From the NCBI RefSeq assembly GCF_030408755.1, contig NZ_CP047209.1, positions 2,480,001 to 2,544,000 on the forward strand: a stretch of DNA of 64,000 bases, written 5' to 3'. The notes under the pieces were generated by a model that was not told the origin of the DNA, did not search any database, and worked only from the letters and a program-made list of their open reading frames with translations. Shown piece after piece: positions 27,953 through 37,003 of this stretch (its first letter is position 1; each line of letters opens with the position of its first letter). The translations under genes were made by a program, and so were the position numbers. The DNA comes from Corynebacterium felinum (GTDB taxonomy: Bacteria; Actinomycetota; Actinomycetes; Mycobacteriales; Mycobacteriaceae).

Positions 27953-30808
27953 ATGAGCCGTCTTGAGAGCTTACAACCGCCTCTTCCTACAGAAGTCCAT
28001 AAAGGAGCGTGGGCTAAATTCGATTTCCAAACTGACGAATGCCTTTCGCTAACCCGCCACCTTGATGATGCCGCATGCACCGCTTCATTCTTGTGGGATA
28101 CTTGGGTTCCACCCCACACCAAACTGCTCATTGCTAGGGAACTAAACGGAAATCAGCACTTAGCTAAAAAAGTTGTCGTCTTTCTCGCTGCAGGGCATGA
28201 CATTGGTAAGCATTCCAGCGCTTTCGCCGCAAAAGTCCCCTCACTCAAACAACACATGGAACGCCATGGTGCATCATTTGTGAACTTTAATAAGCATGAA
28301 GCCCAGTCAATGCCACATGGCGTAGTGAGCGCGGCCAGTTTTCGCGAATGGATAGCAAACCGTGGCATCCCTTTGAATAAGAACCTTTCTGATGAAATTG
28401 CCGCCATTGTAGGAGGTCATCACGGCGTTTTTCCCCCACTTGCTCAAGTCGTACAAAATCCCGCACTCAAAAGGGACAGCCGCAGTCACTGGGGAAAAGA
28501 CCGTTTCCACTATTGGGATCGAGCAGCATTGACAGCTCAGCTGAGCCATGATGATTACCTAGCTCTAAGTCAATGCGCTTTCTCAGCTCCTGTTCAAATG
28601 ATCTTGTGCGGAATCCTCATCATGGCTGATTGGATTTCTTCCAATCGCGAGCTGTTTCCTTTAACAGACGATCGAGATAGCAACCTTCGCGCAGAATTAG
28701 CTTTTGAATCGCTCAAATTTCATGAGCACTGGAACCCTCAAGAAATCACCGATCTACTCAGCCTTTTTGCTTCAAGTTTCACGTTGCCCGATGAAGCGAA
28801 ACCTCGACCTGTCCAAACTACCGCGATGGAAATTGCCCACACGGCAGATGAGCCTTGCCTACTGCTTATTGAAGCCCCAACTGGCGAAGGAAAAACCGAA
28901 GCCGCCTTGGCTGCGGCAGAAATTCTTGCCTCGCGATTCTCCCTTTCAGGAGTCACTATTGCACTTCCCACCTGTGCAACCTCAGATGCGATGCTTCCGC
29001 GTATGCTCGCGTGGCTTTCTCGTAGGCTTCCTGCCAATTCTCATGCCGATACTGTGCTTAGTCACGGAAAAGCACAGTTTAATGAGCACTACCAGTCTCT
29101 GTTTAAACCATTTAAGAATGGCTATTCCGCTATCTACGATTCCGAGACAAGCACTAACGTCACCTTTAGACCCAATTCTTGGTTTACCGGTAGAAAAACC
29201 TCAACACTCGCTGATTTCACACTAGGCACAATTGACCAGGTACTCTTTGCAGCCTTACGCTCCAAGCACTTGGTTCTTCGTCACCTCGGTTTCGCAAACA
29301 AGGTGATCATTCTTGATGAGGTTCATGCCGCGGATGCATACATGACTGTGTATCTCGAAAGGTGCTTAACGTGGTTTGGCGCATTGGGGGTACCAGTTGT
29401 CGCGCTCTCTGCCACGCTCCCCCCTCAACGTCGCGCAGGACTATTGCAGGCTTATCGTCGAGGTGCACTTTCTAGTAAAAGTATCAAGTACGATGACGAA
29501 CAACATGCTTCGGACTGCGCCATGTGGTCTGCGGAATCCGGTTATCCTCTCATTAGTTGTGTCACAGCCACTACCTCGGAACTAAAAGTTCTAGCACCCA
29601 GTGGTCGGACGCAAAACTTCTTAATTGAGTATCTTGGCTTTGAGACAGAACTGCTTGCCCATAGAATCGCAGACGAAGCGCGCTTTGGCGGATGCATCGG
29701 CGTTGTGTGCAGCACAGTAGATCGCGCTCAATCCATATACAAGGATTTGCTCACTCTTCTCGATGACGATACCGAATTAGTACTGCTTCACTCACGTTTC
29801 TTGGGATTCGAGCGACGAAGAATTGAAAAAGGGCTGGTTGAACGTCTAGGGCGCAATAGTTCAAAGCGTCCACACAAGCTGGTCGTAGTGTCCACTCAGA
29901 TCATTGAACAGTCAATGGATATCGACTTCGATCTAATTTTCAGTGATATTGCGCCTATTGATCTCATTTTCCAACGAGCCGGACGCCTGCACCGCCATGA
30001 GCGTCCTAACAATGAGAGACCTGCACGTCATCAGTCCGCGAGACTCATCATCGCAGGTTGTAGCGAGCCAACAACTGACGCTACCCCACGCATCGACAAT
30101 GGAAGCGCTGCCGTCTACGGCAAGTCGATACTCCTCCGCACGCTAAGTACCTTATTGACACACGGCAAACATGTGCAATCTCCTACAGACGTTTCACCAC
30201 TTGTTCGAGCTACCTATGACCCCCAACACGAGTTTTTCCGTACGTGGACAACAGACGGTTTAGCAGCAGATGAAGAAGCTGAGAAAATACGCAAAGACCA
30301 GTGTGAACGCGCAAATGACTACCTTCTACCGGAACCAGATTCACGGCCTGTATGGAGTAAAAGAAAAGGTGGAACACTCGAAGCCCGCGAAGAAACACGC
30401 GGGCGAGCTCAGGTCCGCGACATTGAAGATAGCTTGGAAGTAATCCTCGTTCGCAAAAATGGCACCACCTTCGAGGTTCTCCCTTGTTCCCCCAAACGTG
30501 CAGGTGAGGAAATCCATTTTGCTCATGGCATTGACGATGAACTGGCGAAAACCCTAGCTCAAAGTACGGTTTCACTCCCCAGCTGGGTTCTCAGAGGAAA
30601 ACAAGGCAATCAGCTCTTTGACTCACTTGAAGAAGATGTCTTCACTGCGGACGAAGTTGCAGCTCTCTCACGTAATAAGTGGCTTCGGGGACAGCTATTT
30701 ATCCCCCTTGACCTCAACAATTGCGCAAATGTCGCTGGCTTGACGATTGTTTACCGCCAAGAAACAGGACTGCATGTTAGCAAGAATGCTAGCCCCGAAA
30801 TTGGGTAA
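27953..30808 (+). CDS. cas3: CRISPR-associated helicase-nuclease Cas3
   Basis: This 951-residue protein is recruited by Cascade to the displaced strand of a target and degrades it. The N-terminal HD nuclease has GHDIGKH near residue 79, with further conserved His residues in SMPHGVV and GGHHGVF. The SF2 helicase has Walker A GEGKT near 306, the DEVH box near 455, SATLPP, and the C-terminal IFQRAGRLHRHE near 672. The start is the ATG at 27953, with AGGAG upstream. It has its own promoter and is separated from cas8e by 92 bases with another promoter, so Cas3 and Cascade can be controlled separately. Confidence 0.97.
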   Translation: MSRLESLQPPLPTEVHKGAWAKFDFQTDECLSLTRHLDDAACTASFLWDTWVPPHTKLLIARELNGNQHLAKKVVVFLAAGHDIGKHSSAFAAKVPSLKQHMERHGASFVNFNKHEAQSMPHGVVSAASFREWIANRGIPLNKNLSDEIAAIVGGHHGVFPPLAQVVQNPALKRDSRSHWGKDRFHYWDRAALTAQLSHDDYLALSQCAFSAPVQMILCGILIMADWISSNRELFPLTDDRDSNLRAELAFESLKFHEHWNPQEITDLLSLFASSFTLPDEAKPRPVQTTAMEIAHTADEPCLLLIEAPTGEGKTEAALAAAEILASRFSLSGVTIALPTCATSDAMLPRMLAWLSRRLPANSHADTVLSHGKAQFNEHYQSLFKPFKNGYSAIYDSETSTNVTFRPNSWFTGRKTSTLADFTLGTIDQVLFAALRSKHLVLRHLGFANKVIILDEVHAADAYMTVYLERCLTWFGALGVPVVALSATLPPQRRAGLLQAYRRGALSSKSIKYDDEQHASDCAMWSAESGYPLISCVTATTSELKVLAPSGRTQNFLIEYLGFETELLAHRIADEARFGGCIGVVCSTVDRAQSIYKDLLTLLDDDTELVLLHSRFLGFERRRIEKGLVERLGRNSSKRPHKLVVVSTQIIEQSMDIDFDLIFSDIAPIDLIFQRAGRLHRHERPNNERPARHQSARLIIAGCSEPTTDATPRIDNGSAAVYGKSILLRTLSTLLTHGKHVQSPTDVSPLVRATYDPQHEFFRTWTTDGLAADEEAEKIRKDQCERANDYLLPEPDSRPVWSKRKGGTLEAREETRGRAQVRDIEDSLEVILVRKNGTTFEVLPCSPKRAGEEIHFAHGIDDELAKTLAQSTVSLPSWVLRGKQGNQLFDSLEEDVFTADEVAALSRNKWLRGQLFIPLDLNNCANVAGLTIVYRQETGLHVSKNASPEIG

Positions 30809-30900
30809 TTGAAAATTCTTGCCGTCAAGCCCTTGTATATTAAGCGATTCATTACTAAGTTAATATTTGTAAGTTTGAAAATGTATGGAAGGAGGTACCA
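30809..30900 (+). promoter_or_regulatory. cas8e (Cascade operon) promoter containing a match to the pseudo-spacer
   Basis: In this 92-base gap a -10-like TAATAT lies at 30861-30866. Directly before it, 30848-30858 is the exact reverse complement of the first 11 nt of the pseudo-spacer at 27781. GTT at 30859-30861 reads AAC in the PAM position. A strong AGGAGG at 30890-30895 is the ribosome site for the GTG start at 30901. Cascade bound here would cover the core promoter. Confidence 0.6.
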
Positions 30901-32550
30901 GTGATTACCCAATTCAATCTCATCGAAGAGAAATGGATCCCCGTATTAAAACCAACCAACATGGTTGAGCTAGTCAGCATTCGAGAGTTTTTCCAACAGA
31001 GCCACACTATCGTTGACTTTGGATGCGAGCTTGCCTCTATGCGCTTTGCAATCTTCCGAATCATGTTCGCAATCCTTCGTCGGAGTCTCGATGCCAAAAT
31101 GCACAGCGATCCTGAAGGTTACTGGACTGAACTCTGGGAGGCCGATGAGCTTCCTCTCGATTTAATCGAGAAGTATTTAACGCAAGTACACGATCGCTTC
31201 GATCTACTCCACCCCCAAAAACCCTTTCTGCAAACCCCAGGACTTCACGTTAAATCTGGCGAGTGGAAAGAACTGGGTATTCTCGTCGCTGACAGCCCCG
31301 GTGAAGGCGCCCTTTTTACGCAAACCGTTCATACTTCGGAGATCACCTTCGACAGTGCCGCTCGATGGCTTATTCATGCCAACGCGTTTGATTACTCCGG
31401 TATCAAATCTGGCGCAGTCGGTGATCCGCGTGTGAAAGGCGGTAAGGGATACCCGATGGGCATTGGGTGGGCTGGTTGGATGGGGTGCACCATCATTACC
31501 GGTGCGAACATGAAAGAAACATTGCTTCTTAATCACGCCTTACAAGAAGACGTCGATCTATCCAAGGATTTACCAATCTGGGAAGAAGAGCCACTTTCAT
31601 CCGTGCCACGCCCAAACGCCCAACCTTATGGACAACTATCTTTGATCACTTGGCCACAAAGGAGAATACTCCTACACAGTAGCGGAACAGGAATTGATGG
31701 CGTTCTTATCTGCAACGGGGATCCCGTGGACTATCTATCCCAGTTGCTCCATGAAACGATGACACCATGGCGCTTTTCAGAGCCACAGTCGAAAAAAGCC
31801 AAAAAACCTGTATTCATGCCCAAGACTCTTGAGCCAGGAGATTCACTCTGGCGTGGCTTTAGCTCCTTCATGCCACAATTTGCGACTGGCAAAGAGATCC
31901 TCAACTCCTATAGCTCCTACGACTCGAAGGACGATATTCCATCATTCGAACCGCCAGAGACTGTTACTCAAATTGCTAATCGAATCGGAAATCCTTTACC
32001 TGAAGATTTCAGTTTACGCATCGATGTAACCAGCGTTGTTTACGGAAGCCAGAGTGCTTCATTCGAAGAGATTCTTCATGACAAACTGGTTTTCCCTGCA
32101 CTTTTGCTTGCGGTGGAAGGGGCAGATCTTCGTGATCTGGTTGAAACAGCAGTGAAACGAAGCATGGAAGCTACAGAAGTGTTGGCCAATTTTGCAGCGA
32201 ATATTTGCCGTGCTGAAACCGACAGTAAAGACGCTCCGGCCCATGCTAGGGATCGAGCCAAAGCAGAGGCTTTCAGCCTGCTCGATGCGGAATTCCCTCA
32301 GTGGTTAAGCCGTTTACCTATTTCAAAAGATTCCGCTGAAGAAGAATTGCAAAAGTGGACCGACTACGTAAGGTCACTTTTCTCATCGGAAGGTAATCGT
32401 CTCGTGCAAGAAGCCTCCCCTAGCGCATGGCATGGTCGCAAGCGTGATGATGTGATTTTCACAGTTGGCCAGGCTGAGGCTTGGTTCAAATCAAATCTCT
32501 ATAAGGCACTTCCTCCCCAAGAAAAAAGAAAGGAGAAGACTGATGACTAG
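30901..32550 (+). CDS. cas8e: Cascade large subunit Cas8e (Cse1/CasA)
   Basis: This is the 549-residue large subunit of the type I-E complex. It reads the PAM, starts DNA unwinding and recruits Cas3. The N-terminus (FNLIEEKWIPVL) and the segment HPQKPFLQTPGL are typical of Cse1. A C-terminal four-helix bundle is suggested by the helical tail. The start is GTG at 30901, seven bases or less behind AGGAGG. The stop overlaps the start of cse2 by eight bases. Confidence 0.95.
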   Translation: MITQFNLIEEKWIPVLKPTNMVELVSIREFFQQSHTIVDFGCELASMRFAIFRIMFAILRRSLDAKMHSDPEGYWTELWEADELPLDLIEKYLTQVHDRFDLLHPQKPFLQTPGLHVKSGEWKELGILVADSPGEGALFTQTVHTSEITFDSAARWLIHANAFDYSGIKSGAVGDPRVKGGKGYPMGIGWAGWMGCTIITGANMKETLLLNHALQEDVDLSKDLPIWEEEPLSSVPRPNAQPYGQLSLITWPQRRILLHSSGTGIDGVLICNGDPVDYLSQLLHETMTPWRFSEPQSKKAKKPVFMPKTLEPGDSLWRGFSSFMPQFATGKEILNSYSSYDSKDDIPSFEPPETVTQIANRIGNPLPEDFSLRIDVTSVVYGSQSASFEEILHDKLVFPALLLAVEGADLRDLVETAVKRSMEATEVLANFAANICRAETDSKDAPAHARDRAKAEAFSLLDAEFPQWLSRLPISKDSAEEELQKWTDYVRSLFSSEGNRLVQEASPSAWHGRKRDDVIFTVGQAEAWFKSNLYKALPPQEKRKEKTDD

Positions 32551-33124
32551 TAAGAGCAAGCAACTCTCAGAATTCATCTATCGGACGATCGAGCAATATC
32601 AGCAACACTATCTTCAGGGAGCTCCCCATGCGAAAGCTGATCTTGCTAATTTCCGCCGTTTAGCAAACAAACAACTTGGCGATTCTCCCGAAACCTGGGC
32701 AGTATTCTCTCATGGATTCCCTCCCCAGCTCATCGGCAACGGTTTCCAGCCCTCACCTGCTGAAACTGCCGCGTTCATTTCATTGACCTTGTTTGCGAGT
32801 CATATTCAATCGAAACATGAACCCATGCACCTGAAAAACGAAGGACTGGGCGATGCTCTGCGGAAATATGCAGTGAAGACAAACACCGATCTTTTTGAGT
32901 CTTCATTATTTAAGCGCTTTAATTCCGTAATCCACTCCCCCAACATGGAGGGAATTGCCTACCACCTGCGTTCGCTTGTCCAGTTGTTCCGCAGCGAAAG
33001 TATTCCACTGGATTACGGAAAACTTGCAACCGATTTGTATCGCATGCAGTTTCCTGACAGCCGCACTTCCACCCAATTGAGCTGGGCACGCCAGCTTTAC
33101 CGTACTCAAACCATTGAATCCTAG
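32543..33124 (+). CDS. cse2: Cascade small subunit Cse2 (Cas11e/CasB)
   Basis: This is a 193-residue helical protein that stabilises the non-target strand in Cascade. FRRLANKQLGDSPETWAVF and the C-terminal ATDLYRMQFPDSRTSTQLSWARQLY fit the Cse2 family. I use the ATG at 32543, eight bases inside the end of cas8e and behind AAAGGAG; the longer frame from 32465 lies wholly within cas8e. Confidence 0.95.
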   Translation: MTSKSKQLSEFIYRTIEQYQQHYLQGAPHAKADLANFRRLANKQLGDSPETWAVFSHGFPPQLIGNGFQPSPAETAAFISLTLFASHIQSKHEPMHLKNEGLGDALRKYAVKTNTDLFESSLFKRFNSVIHSPNMEGIAYHLRSLVQLFRSESIPLDYGKLATDLYRMQFPDSRTSTQLSWARQLYRTQTIES

Positions 33125-33139
33125 AAAGGGGTTACCACC

Positions 33140-34276
33140 ATGTCCACACTGTTCATCGATTTCCACGCAATCCAAGCCATTGGCCCTGCAAATATCAACC
33201 GTGACGATTCTGGTTCACCAAAATCCACAGTTTTCGGCGGGGTGCGTCGTACTCGGGTCTCGTCGCAGGCATGGAAGCGCGCAATTCGCAAGAAGTTTGA
33301 AGAGGTAATTGACTACGACAAGCTCGGGGAACGCACAGTGCATGCGGTAGATCGCATCGCTGCGAAAATTGTTGAAAAACAACCCGATCTTCAAAACGAG
33401 GCTGAGAAGCTCGCTCAAGCAGTTCTCAAAGCTGGAGGAATCAATACGAGCGTCGCCAAAAAGAATAAAGCTGACAAGGAAGCCGGCGCCCCCGACAAAT
33501 TGGTAACAGGATATCTCCTCTTTCTCTCTCGGGCGCAGATTGAATCCCTTGCCAACCTTGCGATCTCAGCCCACCTGGAAGCTGACGGAAAGTTTGATAA
33601 GAAGGCTGTGAAAGCTGCTATCAATGACCATCACTCAATCGATGTCGCACTATTTGGCCGCATGATTGCTGACTCATCTGATTTGAATGCAGATGCTTGT
33701 TGCCAAGTTGCTCATGCAGTGAGTGTTCATCCCATGGAGTCTGAATATGACTACTTCACAGCTGTTGACGACAATGCGCCTGAAGGAAATGCTGGCGCAG
33801 GCATGATTGGAACGGTAGAGTTCAATTCATCCACCTTGTACCGGTACGCAACTATCAATGTTCCTGCATTGATCAATTCCTTGGGCTCTGTTGAAGCTGC
33901 AGCTTCAGCGGTAGGTACTTTCGCGCAGGCATTTGCTATAACGATGCCAACCGGAAAGCAAAATACGTTTGCAAATCGTACTCGGCCAGAGTTTTTCGCA
34001 GTTTCTTTGCGTTACGATCAACCAGTTAACCTGGTTGATGTTTTCGAAGATGCGATCACGGTTAAATCTGGCCGTATGAAGGAAGCAACCACGCGGCTTG
34101 TTCAACACGCTTTATCCTCTGACGAAGCCTATGGTGTGCAGGCTACTTCATACTATCTTGCTACTGGTGGAGCTGCTCTCGCTAGTTCATTGGAGGATTT
34201 TGGTGAATCGCATACCTTGCCAGAAATTGTGTCTCTTACTGAATCTGCAGTCCGGGCTTTCGCTGAGGAGAACTAG
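33140..34276 (+). CDS. cas7e: Cascade backbone subunit Cas7e (Cse4/CasC)
   Basis: This 378-residue RRM-fold protein polymerises along the crRNA to form the Cascade backbone. The N-terminal FIDFHAIQAIGPANINRDD and the segment GGVRRTRVSSQAWKRAIR are hallmark Cas7e sequence. The central MESEYDYFTAVDD and the fold-back segment TMPTGKQNTFANRT are also typical. AAAGGGG precedes the ATG. Confidence 0.96.
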   Translation: MSTLFIDFHAIQAIGPANINRDDSGSPKSTVFGGVRRTRVSSQAWKRAIRKKFEEVIDYDKLGERTVHAVDRIAAKIVEKQPDLQNEAEKLAQAVLKAGGINTSVAKKNKADKEAGAPDKLVTGYLLFLSRAQIESLANLAISAHLEADGKFDKKAVKAAINDHHSIDVALFGRMIADSSDLNADACCQVAHAVSVHPMESEYDYFTAVDDNAPEGNAGAGMIGTVEFNSSTLYRYATINVPALINSLGSVEAAASAVGTFAQAFAITMPTGKQNTFANRTRPEFFAVSLRYDQPVNLVDVFEDAITVKSGRMKEATTRLVQHALSSDEAYGVQATSYYLATGGAALASSLEDFGESHTLPEIVSLTESAVRAFAEEN

Positions 34277-34278
34277 CT

Positions 34279-34980
34279 GTGGCTGTCTTACTCCTTCAAC
34301 TTGCAGGACCTCTGCAAGCGTGGGGTGATTCCTCACGGTTCTCACATCGCATGACGCGTCGCGAACCAACTAAAAGCGGCATTCTTGGCCTGCTGGCGGC
34401 TGCACAGGGGCGTTCTCGCGATGCAGATCTTTCCGATCTTGTGAAGTTACGCTTTGGCGTACGCATTGATCAAGCTGGTCGACTAGTGCGGGATTTCCAA
34501 ACTGAAATTGACTGGCGCACTGGGAAGTCTAAACAACTGACATATCGCCACTATCTTGCGGATGCCAAATTTCTTGCAGCAGTCGAGGGCGAACGAGAGT
34601 TCTTGAACATTCTGGCAGAAAATCTACGATCTCCTGTTTTTCCCTTGTTCTTGGGACGCCGTTCATGTCCTCCCACTGGGAAACTGGTGCTCGGGCTGAA
34701 GGAGGAATCGTTAGACAATGTCCTAGATTCCCACCCTTGGCTCGCATCGGAATGGTACCGGAAGCAACAACCTAAAAACCTACAGTTAGCAATTTCTCGG
34801 GATTGCCTGCCTGGTGAGCTTCCTGATGAGATGATTCGTGATATTCCAGTTCGTTTTAGCTACCGCGAGCGATCCCATGAATTACGGGCTGTTCGGCATC
34901 GCTTTTCTCCGACTATCGAAAATGAAAATGGTCGCAACACTAACGAACATGATCCGTTCACCCTTATCGGAGGTGCCTGA
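34279..34980 (+). CDS. cas5e: Cascade subunit Cas5e (CasD)
   Basis: This 233-residue RAMP protein caps the crRNA 5' handle. LLLQLAGPLQAWG and SRFSHRMTRREPTKSGILGLL are the Cas5e signature, and LGRRSCPPTGK is the conserved Gly-rich segment. It starts with GTG two bases after the cas7e stop, and its TGA overlaps the ATG of cas6e by one base. Confidence 0.96.
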   Translation: MAVLLLQLAGPLQAWGDSSRFSHRMTRREPTKSGILGLLAAAQGRSRDADLSDLVKLRFGVRIDQAGRLVRDFQTEIDWRTGKSKQLTYRHYLADAKFLAAVEGEREFLNILAENLRSPVFPLFLGRRSCPPTGKLVLGLKEESLDNVLDSHPWLASEWYRKQQPKNLQLAISRDCLPGELPDEMIRDIPVRFSYRERSHELRAVRHRFSPTIENENGRNTNEHDPFTLIGGA

Positions 34981-35636
34981 TGGTTTATCTGAGTCGTATG
35001 GGTCTCAATGCTAGGCGACGAGAAACTGCTAAATTTCTCACGAATCCGCGAGCGATGCATGCTGCTGTTGAAGCTTGTTTCCCTCCCCACTATGACGATA
35101 AAAACCCTCGCTCATTATGGCGTTTGGAGCGTGTGAACAACTCGGTGACCTTATGGTTAGTGAGCGATCGCTGCCCATCCTTCGAGCATCTACAAGAACA
35201 AGGAGGTTGGTCACAGGAGGTTACTTGGGAGACGCGAAATTATGATCAGTTACTTGATCGTCTTCAGCGTGGGCAAAGGTACTCGTTTCGTTTAACTGCG
35301 AATCCTGTGAAAGATACTCTTTGTGAGGATGGTAAGAAACGTCGAGTTCCACTATTTCGTGAAGAAGATCAGGTTAATTGGTTGTTAACTCGATCTGCAA
35401 AGAATGGATTTTCCGCATCGAATGATGAAGGGGCTCCAACTTTTGCAATTACTGAGTCTCGCCAAGTACGTTTCCGGCATGACAATAGTACTGTCACTCT
35501 TCAGAAGTGCACTTTTGAAGGTGTGCTTTCAGTCTCAGACCCCCAACTTTTACGTAATGCTCTCGTCTCCGGAATCGGCAAGGGCAAGGCTTATGGGTTG
35601 GGCATGATCACTCTTGCCCCTTATTCAGGTGGGTAA
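34980..35636 (+). CDS. cas6e: crRNA endoribonuclease Cas6e (CasE/Cse3)
   Basis: This 218-residue nuclease cuts the pre-crRNA below each repeat hairpin, leaving the 8-nt 5' handle. The catalytic His is in PRAMHAAVE (about residue 26-27), and the C-terminal Gly-rich loop SGIGKGKAYGLGM binds the repeat stem. If the mini-CRISPR RNA at 27.75 kb is real, this is the enzyme expected to process it. Confidence 0.96.
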   Translation: MVYLSRMGLNARRRETAKFLTNPRAMHAAVEACFPPHYDDKNPRSLWRLERVNNSVTLWLVSDRCPSFEHLQEQGGWSQEVTWETRNYDQLLDRLQRGQRYSFRLTANPVKDTLCEDGKKRRVPLFREEDQVNWLLTRSAKNGFSASNDEGAPTFAITESRQVRFRHDNSTVTLQKCTFEGVLSVSDPQLLRNALVSGIGKGKAYGLGMITLAPYSGG

Positions 35637-35649
35637 AGATATCCCTGGA

Positions 35650-36603
35650 ATGGCCCCAACGCAGCCGAGTAGTTTGGTTCGCGCTGACGATCGCATCTCT
35701 TTCCTCTATTTGGAGCATTGCACCATTGGTAAGAGCTCTTCGGCGTTAACTGCTACTGATGACAATGGGGTCATCCATATTCCGAGTGCTGTCCTTTCTG
35801 TCCTTATGTTAGGACCTGGCACTCGGGTTACGCACCAAGCCATGGCAACAATTGCAGATTCCGGCATGAGTGTTGTGTGGGTTGGCGAAGAAGGTGTGCG
35901 CTATTACGCACATGGACGGCCAATTGGGCGAAATACTCGTCTTTTGGAGGCTCAAGCCAAAATAGTTAGCAATACACGTTTACGACTTGCTACCGCGCGA
36001 AAGATGTATGAGATGCGTTTTGATGGTGAGGACACGTCCGGACTTTCAATGCAGCAATTACGTGGGCGTGAAGGTGCTCGTGTTCGTCGATTGTATTCCG
36101 AAATGGCGAAGCAGCACGATGTCGAGTGGCGTCGACGGGAATATGACAGCAATAATTTCATGTCCTCCGACCCTATAAATATCGCGCTCTCCGCAGCTCA
36201 TACTAGTTTGTACGGTGTAGTCCATGGATCCATCGTTGCTTTGGGTTGTTCTCCTGGTTTAGGGATCATTCATACAGGGCATGATCGATCATTTGTCTAC
36301 GATATCGCTGACTTGTACAAAGCAGAGGTGACGATCCCCATCGCTTTTGAAGCAGTTGTTGCAATGCGGGACTTGGATTTTCAGTTGGATGAGCTTCCTT
36401 CTTTTACACGTCGTTCGTGCCGTAATGCTTTTAAACAATCGCGAATTGTCGAGCGGATTGTCACCGACATTAAGAATCTTTTGCTTCCGGAAGAAGCAAA
36501 TAAGGCTGAGGAAGATGACTGGTTTGAAGCTTCGATTATTCAGCTTTGGGATAACTCTAACAAACGAGTTTCTGGCGGTTTGAATTACGAGGTCGATCCA
36601 TGA
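35650..36603 (+). CDS. cas1e: CRISPR integrase Cas1e
   Basis: This roughly 317-residue integrase inserts new spacers at the leader end. The active-site Glu is in REGARVRR, the His in GIIHTGH and the Asp in VYDIADLYK. PGTRVTH is typical of Cas1. The start is uncertain. I use the ATG at 35650, which gives an N-terminus as long as that of E. coli Cas1. A GTG at 35629 and a TTG at 35614 (inside cas6e) are alternatives. The last four bases overlap cas2e. Confidence 0.94.
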   Translation: MAPTQPSSLVRADDRISFLYLEHCTIGKSSSALTATDDNGVIHIPSAVLSVLMLGPGTRVTHQAMATIADSGMSVVWVGEEGVRYYAHGRPIGRNTRLLEAQAKIVSNTRLRLATARKMYEMRFDGEDTSGLSMQQLRGREGARVRRLYSEMAKQHDVEWRRREYDSNNFMSSDPINIALSAAHTSLYGVVHGSIVALGCSPGLGIIHTGHDRSFVYDIADLYKAEVTIPIAFEAVVAMRDLDFQLDELPSFTRRSCRNAFKQSRIVERIVTDIKNLLLPEEANKAEEDDWFEASIIQLWDNSNKRVSGGLNYEVDP

Positions 36604-36947
36604 TCACGATAGTTTTAACTGCATGTCCTGAATCTCTCAGAGGCCATCTCACACGTTGGTTGAGCGAAATTTCAACTGGTGTTTTTGTAGGCAAAGTCAA
36701 TCCTAGAATCCGGGAAAAATTGTGGTCTTTGGTGGTGGCCGAATGTAAGACAGGTCGCGCGATTATGACTTTTACTTCACGTGACCTTGAGCAGGGTTAT
36801 AGCTTCCAGGTTCACAATCATGATTGGGAGGTAATAGATATCGAAGGGTTGCACCTTGTTAGGCGTCAATCTCGCACTTACGCCAATAAATCGAAGAAAC
36901 CGAAGAAAGGCTGGTCTAATGCTGGGCGGCGCCGCCGCTTCGGTTAA
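36600..36947 (+). CDS. cas2e: CRISPR adaptation protein Cas2e
   Basis: This 115-residue structural partner of Cas1 has TACPESLRGHLTRWLSEISTGVFVG as the type I-E Cas2 signature and a basic tail (KSKKPKKGW) instead of an extra domain. Its ATG overlaps the cas1 stop. The CRISPR leader begins directly after its stop. Confidence 0.95.
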   Translation: MITIVLTACPESLRGHLTRWLSEISTGVFVGKVNPRIREKLWSLVVAECKTGRAIMTFTSRDLEQGYSFQVHNHDWEVIDIEGLHLVRRQSRTYANKSKKPKKGWSNAGRRRRFG

Positions 36948-37003
36948 TTTATAAAGTGATTCTAAAATAAGGAAACCGGTTCTAAACCTGCATGTCAACT
37001 AGT
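36948..37003 (+). promoter_or_regulatory. CRISPR leader
   Basis: 56 AT-rich bases lie between cas2e and the first repeat (TAATTTATAAAGTGATTC). It must carry the array promoter and the Cas1-Cas2 docking end. Orientation agrees with degenerate repeats being found only at the far end of the array. Confidence 0.7.
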
